From a virus, in IMG/VR virus record IMGVR_UViG_3300024354_000017, positions 19,280 to 83,279 of that record: a stretch of DNA of 64,000 bases; one strand, 5' to 3'. Numbering within the stretch: the first letter of the stretch is position 1; every line of letters begins with the position of its first letter. A program made the position numbers and the translations under genes. The notes below the pieces were generated by a model. The model saw nothing but the letters and a program-made list of their open reading frames with translations, was not told the DNA's origin and searched no databases. Of this stretch, positions 57,423 through 64,000 are shown in pieces.

Positions 57423-58298
57423 ATGCGACCAGAATCTTACCAAATATTTGCCCAACTTTTAGAAGGACACTTAGACGAAGCTAGTACTTCTATGAATCTT
57501 ATTGCCGGACAGCCTGGCGGTAAAGAAGTAGTTCAGGCTCTACACAAAGACCTAAAACTTGCACACGATATTGGATATCGTCCAGTAGATAAAATATCTT
57601 GGAGCGATTTAAAAAATGCCTATGAAGGTGCCTGGGTTATTATACAAGGAGCCAAGGGTACCGGAGCTATTAAATCCGGACGTAACGGTACCTATGATGC
57701 AGTTGCCAGTAGCGGTGGCCCGATTGACACTACATCAGACGGTCGTGGCGGAAATATTCTAGATTTCTTAAAATCAAAAATTGGTAAGCTACAAAAGTTT
57801 TATGTGGGCAAGAACACTAGAGCAGTCACTGATAAACAGCGCAAACGTGCAGATGCACAACAAGGCGCCGGCGGCACACAAGAAGTTACACAAGAAACTC
57901 TAGTTAAAAAATTTCGCCCAATGTGGATTCGTGCTACCACAGCGGCCATAGCAGACGTTAAAGGTCACGTGGCCAATATGATCAAGAACGATGCGTTTGA
58001 AAAAGCACAAAAGAAACTTAATCACGTAAGTAAACTGCAAAGCGGATTAGAAGCATTAGAAGCAGGCGAAGATGTTACGCCAGAGTTTGTTACTAATGCT
58101 ATTAACGTTTCGGTGTTAATGGCCGCAAGTCATTATTATCCAGAACAGACTGGTAGTATAACAAAAAGTTATGGTAGTAGATTTAGTGCCCAACGTTCAG
58201 AAGGCACACAACAATTATTAAAAGACATTGCCGGTGGAGATCAAAAGAAGCTTGGAGCAGTTCTTTCATTCTTTAAAAGGGCTTTGATAACAGGATGA
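57423..58298 (+). CDS. Probable internal virion protein
   Basis: 291 residues from ATG 57423. N-terminus MRPESYQIFAQLLEGHLDEA resembles an extended capsid-targeting leader. The rest is helical and basic with Gly/Ser-rich linkers (RNGTYDAVASSGGP). Overlaps the next gene by 4 bases. No enzyme motif. Confidence 0.65.
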   Translation: MRPESYQIFAQLLEGHLDEASTSMNLIAGQPGGKEVVQALHKDLKLAHDIGYRPVDKISWSDLKNAYEGAWVIIQGAKGTGAIKSGRNGTYDAVASSGGPIDTTSDGRGGNILDFLKSKIGKLQKFYVGKNTRAVTDKQRKRADAQQGAGGTQEVTQETLVKKFRPMWIRATTAAIADVKGHVANMIKNDAFEKAQKKLNHVSKLQSGLEALEAGEDVTPEFVTNAINVSVLMAASHYYPEQTGSITKSYGSRFSAQRSEGTQQLLKDIAGGDQKKLGAVLSFFKRALITG

Positions 58299-59416
58299 AA
58301 CTAGATCAAATCGTATTAGAAGCCAACATTGCGGCAAAATTAAAAGATCCAAAGACTGTTAAGATGCTTGGAATTGCAATGCGTCACGACAGCACATTAC
58401 CAAAAGATAAGGTTGCTAAGTTAGGTCCTAAACCAGACGATCAAGCAATTTTACAACTATGGAGTGAACTATTAGATACATCACTTCGTTCAACAGACTA
58501 CGGCGACCTTTCACAAGACGGTAAGTTTGACGATTGGTTGACACGTCTTTATATGAACGGTGTAGTAGACTATGAGGATATCAACGGTGAAGGTGGGGAT
58601 GCCCTAGGTGCTTGGAAAGCTCTAAGTATACGCGGTAAGCTCAAAGAGCCGCATCAGGATTTTAATCGTTTTAAAAATCTACGCCAGATTCAAGCAATTG
58701 TACAGACTAGAGAATACCGAGACGAATTACGTAAGATTAAAGATGCTGAAGTTATTGAGAAACATAAGCGTGAAAAGAAAGAATCTATATTGATCAACAA
58801 TGATCGTTTCCTAGTAACATTACCTTACAACTACGGTGCTTGTTATACATTCAATAACTCCGAAGGTTATCAGGCAAGTTTCTGTACAGGATCTAGTTCA
58901 GGTCTACGTTGGTTTGAACGCTATGCTCCAGAAGGTCCTATCGTTAGTATTGTTGATAAACAAAATCAAGACGATGTAAACGGTAAGTGGCAGATGCACG
59001 CCCCAACAGGACAGATGAACAACGGTAATCAATCGTTGAGTTATAGCCGTGGAGATGAAAAGTTTGCTGAACTATTCCCCGGATTGCTTAAAGAAATTAT
59101 CGCTGCTATGAAATCTAAAGCAGAAGAAATCAAGCAGAATTCTAAAGATATAACTCCAGACGGTTACGACATTGATAAAGCAATTGCAGACATTAAATCT
59201 AGATTGCCATATTCATATGCATCTGAACCAGAGAAGAAAGAAGATGAGCCAGCTGAAGAAGGTCCCGGAATGTTTATAGTTACACTTCTTCAAAATGGAC
59301 GAACAGCTCGTATTGAAGCAGAAAGCGAAGAAGATGCTATTCGTAGAGTTATTGAAAGACATCCAAGTATTCATAGAGAACAACTTAGAGTCGAAAGAGA
59401 TCGCGAAGGCAATTAA
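58295..59416 (+). CDS. Large virion-associated protein of unknown function
   Basis: 373 residues. Leader MKLDQIVLEANIA again has an L-x-E-A end. Middle: ILINNDRFLVTLPYNYGACYTF, WFERYAPEGPIVSIVDKQNQ and GKWQMHAPTGQM. These read like a beta-rich binding domain of a type shared with other large phages and some ADP-ribosyltransferase-associated proteins, but I cannot name it. Acidic C-terminus followed by a compact alpha/beta tail. Confidence 0.65.
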   Translation: MKLDQIVLEANIAAKLKDPKTVKMLGIAMRHDSTLPKDKVAKLGPKPDDQAILQLWSELLDTSLRSTDYGDLSQDGKFDDWLTRLYMNGVVDYEDINGEGGDALGAWKALSIRGKLKEPHQDFNRFKNLRQIQAIVQTREYRDELRKIKDAEVIEKHKREKKESILINNDRFLVTLPYNYGACYTFNNSEGYQASFCTGSSSGLRWFERYAPEGPIVSIVDKQNQDDVNGKWQMHAPTGQMNNGNQSLSYSRGDEKFAELFPGLLKEIIAAMKSKAEEIKQNSKDITPDGYDIDKAIADIKSRLPYSYASEPEKKEDEPAEEGPGMFIVTLLQNGRTARIEAESEEDAIRRVIERHPSIHREQLRVERDREGN

Positions 59417-59530
59417 AAACACCCTACCTTAGGACGTTATCGTTACTTTGGGTGGCCCGGCTGCTGGGCAGGGGATTATGGGAGTCGTGCCCCGGAATGG
59501 TCCCCTAAGTGAGCATTTACATTTTGTCCA
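59417..59530 (+). ncRNA. Structured leader RNA, possible riboswitch-like pseudoknot
   Basis: GC-rich island in AT-rich DNA between two genes. CACCC (59420-59424) can pair with GGGTG (59450-59454). CTTAGG (59428-59433) in its loop can pair with CCTAAG (59504-59509), forming a pseudoknot. GCCC/GGGC (59455-59458/59466-59469) and GGGG/CCCC (59471-59474/59490-59493) form two hairpins. GGGCA/TGCCC (59466-59470/59488-59492) is a mutually exclusive alternative. No named family recognised. Confidence 0.55.
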
Positions 59531-60154
59531 ATGAAAATTGCTTTATTCATACATCAACCTGTTTGCGCAGTTGATTCAGCTAATGGAATTATAAAAGCAT
59601 TATCCCCCCAACATTCTTTTAAATTATTCTCCAAAGACGAAGTAGAAACCACTTTCTTTGATGATGTGGACTGTGTATGCTTTCCAGGAGGCTTTGGAGA
59701 TGCAGACAGATTTGATACATTAGTAAAATGGAATTATGATGCTGTAAAACACTTCGTTAGCAATGGCGGAAAGTATTTAGGAATATGTATGGGAGCGTAT
59801 TGGGCCGGCCCAGACTATTTTGATTTATTAGATAACGTTGAGGTTACACAATATATCAAACGTCCCAATACCTGCACTAGAAGACCCCACCCTAAAGCAA
59901 TGCCAGTGAAGTGGCTAGACAATTTTGAAAGGATGTATTTCTATGACGGTTGTGCATTTGTTGGGAATAATATGGACGTTGTGGCTAGCTATAGCAATAG
60001 TGATCCTATGGCGATTGTGCAAAAGAATATCGGACTAATAGGTTGCCATCCAGAAAGCGAACAGTGGTGGTATGATAAAAAATACCTTGAGCCGCATTGG
60101 CATCAAGGTACTCATTATCAGTTACTGTTAGATTTTGTTAACCGTTTACGATAA
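59531..60154 (+). CDS. Class I glutamine amidotransferase-like protein
   Basis: 207 residues. VCFPGGFGDAD, then GICMGAYWAG (nucleophile elbow cysteine) and GCHPESEQW (His-Glu of the triad) follow the class I GATase layout, closest to BPL_N-type stand-alone domains. No synthase partner is adjacent. Preceded by the structured RNA. The glutaminase could feed ammonia to the phage sugar or nucleotide enzymes; speculative. Confidence 0.8.
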   Translation: MKIALFIHQPVCAVDSANGIIKALSPQHSFKLFSKDEVETTFFDDVDCVCFPGGFGDADRFDTLVKWNYDAVKHFVSNGGKYLGICMGAYWAGPDYFDLLDNVEVTQYIKRPNTCTRRPHPKAMPVKWLDNFERMYFYDGCAFVGNNMDVVASYSNSDPMAIVQKNIGLIGCHPESEQWWYDKKYLEPHWHQGTHYQLLLDFVNRLR

Positions 60155-60725
60155 TTTCGTAAATGTCTTTCCAGGATTGAACTCTTGGAATTTCTGCGTG
60201 TTCAAAATCCATATTGTGACCGTGTTCCATAAGCAGAGGTTTTAGTCCTACGTTATGACCAGCGACGGCATTGGTGATTTTATCTTCAATCCACCAGCAG
60301 CCTGTCCCACGATATTGTTCTAACACTTCGTCTTTGTCTGCACCTGTGTCTAGGATAATAAACTTATCAAATGCAGTTTCACCAAACAACTTACGCATAT
60401 TCATCTTACGTAGTTTTTGAGCGTTACGATCTTTGCTTAGGCTAGTGATACAATGGAATACATAACCGTGTTCTTCGTGTAAGCGTTTTACATAATGTTG
60501 AGCATCACGTAGGGCAGGTAAAAATCCCATATGAGCAGATTCATTAAAAATCTTAATCAGCTTCTTGCCCTGCTCCATATCAATACCGTAGCGTTTACCA
60601 ATGCTATAAACAAATTGGCTACCTTCTTGACGTTTGAATCCGTGTTCCTGCATCCAAACATCAAATGCCCATTCCCAATCTAGTAGAACGCCATCGGCGT
60701 CAGTGAGTATTACTTTGTCTTTCAT
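60138..60725 (-). CDS. HAD-family phosphatase/5'-nucleotidase-like
   Basis: 195 residues. ILTDADGVLLDW is the HAD nucleophile motif, CITSLSK motif II and WWIEDKITNAVAG the acidic motif IV. Similar HAD proteins in phages include deoxyribonucleotidases. Early promoter, unlike its late neighbours. Converges with the amidotransferase gene, 3' ends overlapping by 17 bases. Confidence 0.82.
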   Translation of the reverse strand: MKDKVILTDADGVLLDWEWAFDVWMQEHGFKRQEGSQFVYSIGKRYGIDMEQGKKLIKIFNESAHMGFLPALRDAQHYVKRLHEEHGYVFHCITSLSKDRNAQKLRKMNMRKLFGETAFDKFIILDTGADKDEVLEQYRGTGCWWIEDKITNAVAGHNVGLKPLLMEHGHNMDFEHAEIPRVQSWKDIYEIIVNG

Positions 60726-60755
60726 TGTATGTCCAATCTATTATTTTACTCTAAT

Positions 60756-60784
60756 ATTATATACTCAGATAATGATTTTGTCAA
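60756..60784 (-). promoter_or_regulatory. Sigma-70 promoter TTGACA-17-TATAAT
   Basis: -35 at 60779-60784, -10 at 60756-60761; drives the HAD gene. Confidence 0.87.
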
Positions 60785-60801
60785 GTCCTCTAGAAGAGCC
60801 A

Positions 60802-60807
60802 TAAATA
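60802..60807 (+). promoter_or_regulatory. Late-type promoter CATAAATA for isocitrate lyase
   Basis: GCCATAAATACTAG, 22 bases before the ATG, followed by TAAGGAGAACC as ribosome site. Confidence 0.68.
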
Positions 60808-60829
60808 CTAGGCTTTTAAGGAGAACCAA

Positions 60830-62038
60830 ATGAAGAAGCGCAACTACACACAAGACACAGTCCGCAAGTTACAAGGCTCATTACAAATTGAGCATACTTT
60901 AGCCAAACGTGGTGCAACCAAACTACGTGAGTTACTAGCAACAGAACCATACGTTAACACGCTAGGAGCGTACAGCGGCCAACAAGCCGTACAACACGCC
61001 AAAGCAGGACTCAAAGCAATTTATCTATCAGGCTGGCAAGTGGCCGCAGCCGCAAATACAGCAGGACAAACATATCCTGATCAAAGTTTATATCCAGTAA
61101 ATTCAGTGCCCACAATCGTTAAGCAAATCAATAATGCGTTCCGTCGTGCCGATCAAATCGAACACAGTGAAGGCAATTTAACAACAGATTATTTCTTGCC
61201 AATTGTAGCTGACGCAGAAGCAGGTTTTGGTGGCGCATTAAACGCATATGAACTTATGATGGCTATGATCGAAGCAGGCGCCGCAGGCGTACACTTTGAA
61301 GATCAACTATCTAGCGAAAAGAAATGTGGACACTTAGGCGGTAAGGTTTTAATTCCCACTAGCCAAGCTATTCGTAACCTACAGGCCGCACGTCTTGCTA
61401 GCGATGTAGCAGGAGTAGAAACAGTTATTATGGCACGTACCGACGCAGAGTCTGCTACACTTATTACCAGCAATCACGATCCATTGGACAAGGACTTTAT
61501 TATTGATGAACGCACTGACGAAGGCTTTTACAAATTTAAAAACGGGCTTGATGCTTGTATTAGCAGAGGTCTTGCTTATGCCCCTTACGCTGATCTCCTT
61601 TGGTTCGAAACTAGCACACCTGATATCGCACAGGCTAGAAAGTTTGCTGAAGCGATCCGTGCCCAGTATCCTGATCAAATGCTTGCTTATAATTGCAGTC
61701 CTAGTTTTAATTGGCAAAAGTTTTTAAGCATTGAAGAATGTGAAACATTCCAACGTGAATTAGGTGCGTTAGGCTATAAGTTTCAGTTCATTACACTAGC
61801 AGGATTCCATTCAGTTAACCTTGCTACATTTGAATTAGCAGAAGCCTATAAACAACGTGGTATGGCTGGGTATTCAGAAATGCAACAGCGTGAGTTTGAA
61901 GCACAGGCTCGTGGCTTTACAACAGTTAAACATCAACGTGAAGTTGGCGTTGGTTACTTTGATTTGATTAGTGAAGCAGTTGGTGCTACATCAACAGTTG
62001 CTAATAAGTCCAGCACAGAGGCAGATCAGTTCCACTAA
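60830..62038 (+). CDS. aceA: Isocitrate lyase
   Basis: 402 residues, close to bacterial AceA (about 430). Cleaves isocitrate to glyoxylate and succinate, the entry to the glyoxylate shunt. Catalytic signature [13 protein letters not shown] at residues 164-176 (Cys166). [25 protein letters not shown] and ARTDAES supply the metal- and substrate-binding residues. C-terminus STEADQFH is also typical. Strong ribosome site, late-type promoter. No malate synthase is in the window. Confidence 0.95.
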   Translation: MKKRNYTQDTVRKLQGSLQIEHTLAKRGATKLRELLATEPYVNTLGAYSGQQAVQHAKAGLKAIYLSGWQVAAAANTAGQTYPDQSLYPVNSVPTIVKQINNAFRRADQIEHSEGNLTTDYFLPIVADAEAGFGGALNAYELMMAMIEAGAAGVHFEDQLSSEKKCGHLGGKVLIPTSQAIRNLQAARLASDVAGVETVIMARTDAESATLITSNHDPLDKDFIIDERTDEGFYKFKNGLDACISRGLAYAPYADLLWFETSTPDIAQARKFAEAIRAQYPDQMLAYNCSPSFNWQKFLSIEECETFQRELGALGYKFQFITLAGFHSVNLATFELAEAYKQRGMAGYSEMQQREFEAQARGFTTVKHQREVGVGYFDLISEAVGATSTVANKSSTEADQFH

Positions 62039-62041
62039 ATA
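62036..62041 (+). promoter_or_regulatory. Late-type promoter box TAAATA for desaturase
   Basis: CACTAAATATTAGATG: overlaps the isocitrate lyase TAA and is four bases from the ATG at 62046. Confidence 0.6.
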
Positions 62042-62045
62042 TTAG

Positions 62046-62750
62046 ATGGAAATTATTTTAGCAACGTTAGTGATGACGCACATCACAATAGTGTGCGTCA
62101 CACTATACCTGCATCGTGGACAGGCTCATAGAGGCATAACCTTTAATTTTATATTTGAACATCTAATACGTTTTTGGTTATGGCTTACTACTGGTATGGT
62201 CACAAAACAATGGGTGGCGATACATCGTAAGCATCACAGATTTAGTGATGAACAAGGCGACCCGCATAGTCCGCACGTATACGGTATTTGGCGTGTGTTG
62301 TTTAAAGGTGCTGTATTATATCATACTGCAAGTAAAGATTCTGAAATGATTCAACAATACGGAGTTGGTACTCCGGATGATTGGATCGAACGTAATTTGT
62401 ATACCCCACACAGTCGCTGGGGGATTCTCTTAATGTTGGTCATAGACCTTGTTCTTTTTGGACCTGTAGGACTAGTAGTTTGGGGTATACAAATGCTTTG
62501 GATTCCTTTCTGGGCAGCAGGAGTTATCAACGGAGTAGGACATTGGTATGGATATAAAAACGGAATTAGCAATGATCGTAGTCGCAATATTAGTCCTTGG
62601 GGTATTATCATTGGTGGGGAAGAGCTTCATAACAATCATCACCTTAGCCCAGCAAGTCCTAAACTAAGCCGTCGATGGTTTGAGTTTGACATTGGTTGGA
62701 TGTGGTTAAGTTTGTTTAGAGTTTTAAGGATAGCTGAATTAAGGAAGTAA
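62046..62750 (+). CDS. Acyl-CoA/acyl-lipid desaturase (type 1 fatty acid desaturase)
   Basis: 234 residues. Integral membrane di-iron enzyme introducing a double bond into fatty acyl chains. Three histidine boxes: HRGQAH (residues 23-28), HRKHH (about 60-64) and HNNHH (about 198-202). Four hydrophobic segments, including LLMLVIDLVLFGPVGLVVW. Somewhat short for the family but all ligands are present. Confidence 0.9.
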   Translation: MEIILATLVMTHITIVCVTLYLHRGQAHRGITFNFIFEHLIRFWLWLTTGMVTKQWVAIHRKHHRFSDEQGDPHSPHVYGIWRVLFKGAVLYHTASKDSEMIQQYGVGTPDDWIERNLYTPHSRWGILLMLVIDLVLFGPVGLVVWGIQMLWIPFWAAGVINGVGHWYGYKNGISNDRSRNISPWGIIIGGEELHNNHHLSPASPKLSRRWFEFDIGWMWLSLFRVLRIAELRK

Positions 62751-62751
62751 G

Positions 62752-63336
62752 ATGATTGTTTACATACACGGTGCTAGTGCAACTTCTGAAAGTTTCACTC
62801 ACATTAGACAATATGTAAGAGATTATTTTGACGAACCCGATATTATGCTTGAGTACAAAAGCGAAGATGGGTTTGAACATAATCTAAAACAAATGAAGGG
62901 CAAATTAGATGATGCTGATAGACTTTTCTTTATCAGTCATAGTCTAGGAGGTATCTACGCTCTGCATCTGGCCAATTATTATAAAGAAACTACACACGGA
63001 GGAGTTAGCCTGTCGACACCCTATGGTGGCAGCGAACAAGCAGACTTTGCTAGGTACTTTGTACCATTCAATCAATTAATGAAAGATATTGGAACAATGA
63101 GTACACCGATGCGTGAATCGAGGGATTTACCTGCTCCTCCAAATTGGACTCAGATAGTTTCTACTGTTGGGCAAAGTCCTTGGATACAAGGTGATAATGA
63201 CGGAGTAGTTACATTAAAGAGTATGCGCAGTCGCAAAGACTTTGAACAAATAGAGCTTCCATTAAATCATTACGAAGTTGTGATCAGCGATAAGACTGTT
63301 AAAATCATTTTAGAAAAAATATCCAAAGCACTATAA
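62752..63336 (+). CDS. Alpha/beta-hydrolase (lipase/esterase-like)
   Basis: 194 residues. VYIHGASAT is the oxyanion-loop strand, FFISHSLGGIYAL the nucleophile elbow (SHSLGG), GDNDGVV supplies the acid and LNHYEVV the histidine. One base after the desaturase stop, so the two form a late lipid-directed pair. Substrate unknown. Confidence 0.82.
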   Translation: MIVYIHGASATSESFTHIRQYVRDYFDEPDIMLEYKSEDGFEHNLKQMKGKLDDADRLFFISHSLGGIYALHLANYYKETTHGGVSLSTPYGGSEQADFARYFVPFNQLMKDIGTMSTPMRESRDLPAPPNWTQIVSTVGQSPWIQGDNDGVVTLKSMRSRKDFEQIELPLNHYEVVISDKTVKIILEKISKAL

Positions 63337-63370
63337 AAGAAAAAGCACTCCGAAGAGTGCTTTTCTTTTT
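63337..63370. terminator. Bidirectional rho-independent terminator
   Basis: AAAAGCACTC-CGAA-GAGTGCTTTT, then TTCTTTTTT on the plus strand and TTCTTTT on the minus. Serves convergent genes on both sides. Confidence 0.9.
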
Positions 63371-63399
63371 TCTATTATATTTGCTCTATGAGCCTAATA

Positions 63400-63681
63400 T
63401 TATTTCTTCACGCCGTTGTTAACAAATGCGTACATTTTTTCGGCGGTTTCTAATACTTTATCTAGGCCTGGGAATTCAGGCATACCTACCTTAGTTACAA
63501 TTTGACCAGTCTTTTCATCACGTTCTGCTGTTAATTCCCAACCTTGGAACTTAACGTGGAAGTCTTGAGAAACAAGCTCTTTAGCCATTTCTAAGATTTC
63601 TGTACGGATTTCATAACCGTTTTTGTTGAATTTAACTTCTGGTGTTTTCATTTCTGGTGTTTTAAAAAATTCATTAGACAT
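63400..63681 (-). CDS. Conserved T4-like phage protein
   Basis: 93 residues, mixed alpha/beta (NGYEIRTEILEMAKELVSQD, GWELTAERDEKTGQIV). GGAGAAAATT ribosome site. Related unnamed proteins occur in marine T4-like phages to my recollection. Second gene of the pair behind 63938. Confidence 0.68.
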   Translation of the reverse strand: MSNEFFKTPEMKTPEVKFNKNGYEIRTEILEMAKELVSQDFHVKFQGWELTAERDEKTGQIVTKVGMPEFPGLDKVLETAEKMYAFVNNGVKK

Positions 63682-63725
63682 AATTTTCTCCTTGTGTGTG
63701 TTTGTGTCTATATCCGTTAGGTGGA

Positions 63726-63938
63726 TTAGGCCTTCTTTGGAAACAATACACTAGCGTATGCGTCCGTAGAATATTTAGCAAGATCAATAGCGTTTTGGCT
63801 AACGGTCTTAGCAAAAGCTGTTTGTGCATCGATTAAGTCTAGTACAGATTGTTTGATAACCTTGTCAGTTACAACTGTATTGACAAAAACACGCTTGGTG
63901 TTTTGATATGCTTCAATAAATGAATCTGGTGTGAACAT
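63726..63938 (-). CDS. Small helical phasin-like phage protein
   Basis: 70 residues, one long amphipathic helix pair (SFIEAYQNTKRVFVNTVVTD, AQTAFAKTVSQNAIDLAKY). The alternation resembles phasins, and similar proteins are seen in T4-like marine phages; 'phasin' is a likeness, not a function claim. GAGGAGAAAA ribosome site. Confidence 0.65.
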   Translation of the reverse strand: MFTPDSFIEAYQNTKRVFVNTVVTDKVIKQSVLDLIDAQTAFAKTVSQNAIDLAKYSTDAYASVLFPKKA

Positions 63939-63964
63939 TTTTTCTCCTCTGTGTTAATGTGTAA

Positions 63965-63993
63965 AGTATATATCTTTTGTTGATAAAAATCAA
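63965..63993 (-). promoter_or_regulatory. Sigma-70 promoter TTGATT-17-TATACT
   Basis: -35 at 63988-63993, -10 at 63965-63970. GTTGAT-N4-ATCAAC overlaps the -35 and, with the following T6 on the plus strand, also looks like a small hairpin. Confidence 0.65.
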
Positions 63994-64000
63994 CTTTTTT

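Overview
This window is part of the genome of a large T4-like (myovirus-type) phage. The hallmark genes are the T4 replication and recombination set: uvsX (cut by the left edge), a uvsY-like gene, uvsW, a gp62-like clamp-loader subunit, a gp61-type primase, a gp41/DnaB-type helicase and an ATP-dependent DNA ligase. No ribosomal, host housekeeping or integration genes are visible. A phage-borne 5-aminolevulinate synthase (the C4 heme route) hints at an alphaproteobacterial host. Heptose and surface-sugar genes suggest a Gram-negative aquatic host. Both host statements are inference.

Layout. 1-1.8 kb: uvsX and uvsY-like. 1.8-11.4 kb: a surface-sugar block with a nucleotide-sugar dehydrogenase, an epimerase, five GT-A-like glycosyltransferases, three related GT-B-like proteins, an FkbM-like methyltransferase and a cytidylyltransferase-cupin fusion. 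11.5-23.2 kb: replication core (uvsW, gp62-like, a Pol III alpha-like fragment, primase, helicase) with a cupin, a carbamoyltransferase and a 2OG-Fe(II) oxygenase. 23.2-28.4 kb: virion-type small proteins, an SGNH hydrolase, two more oxygenases and a methyltransferase. 28.5-42.8 kb: a dense, mostly minus-strand array of small early genes. Nearly every transcription unit has its own near-consensus sigma-70 promoter (TTGACA-17-TATAAT). The array includes a MoxR ATPase with a VWA/metallopeptidase partner, another AAA ATPase, a winged-helix protein, a SWIM finger, a GIY-YIG nuclease and three tRNAs. 42.8-43.5 kb: non-coding, repeat-rich. 43.5-49 kb: small late genes, YqgE, a DksA-type finger, ligase and an HNH nuclease. 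49-52.6 kb: clpP followed by a tightly packed ADP-heptose pathway. 52.6-63.3 kb: 5-aminolevulinate synthase, virion proteins, a secreted nuclease, a structured leader RNA, a glutamine-amidotransferase-like protein, isocitrate lyase, a fatty acid desaturase and an alpha/beta hydrolase. The right edge has two small phage proteins on the minus strand.

Two promoter classes explain most of the layout. About 30 sigma-70 promoters, mainly on the minus strand, drive the early array, ligase, clpP/heptose genes and primase. About 20 T4-late-like TAAATA boxes sit just upstream of virion genes, sugar genes and, notably, the metabolic genes for isocitrate lyase, desaturase and 5-aminolevulinate synthase. 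In both classes the box is often so close to the start codon that the transcript would be leaderless or nearly so. Early promoters are commonly nested in the 3' end of the upstream gene, sometimes with the TGA stop inside TTGACA.

The least ordinary content is the phage isocitrate lyase, the near-complete ADP-heptose pathway, 5-aminolevulinate synthase, the pseudoknot-like RNA near 59.4-59.5 kb, an inverted-repeat operator around the promoter of the winged-helix gene, and a dispersed GCAGCGGGGCC repeat.
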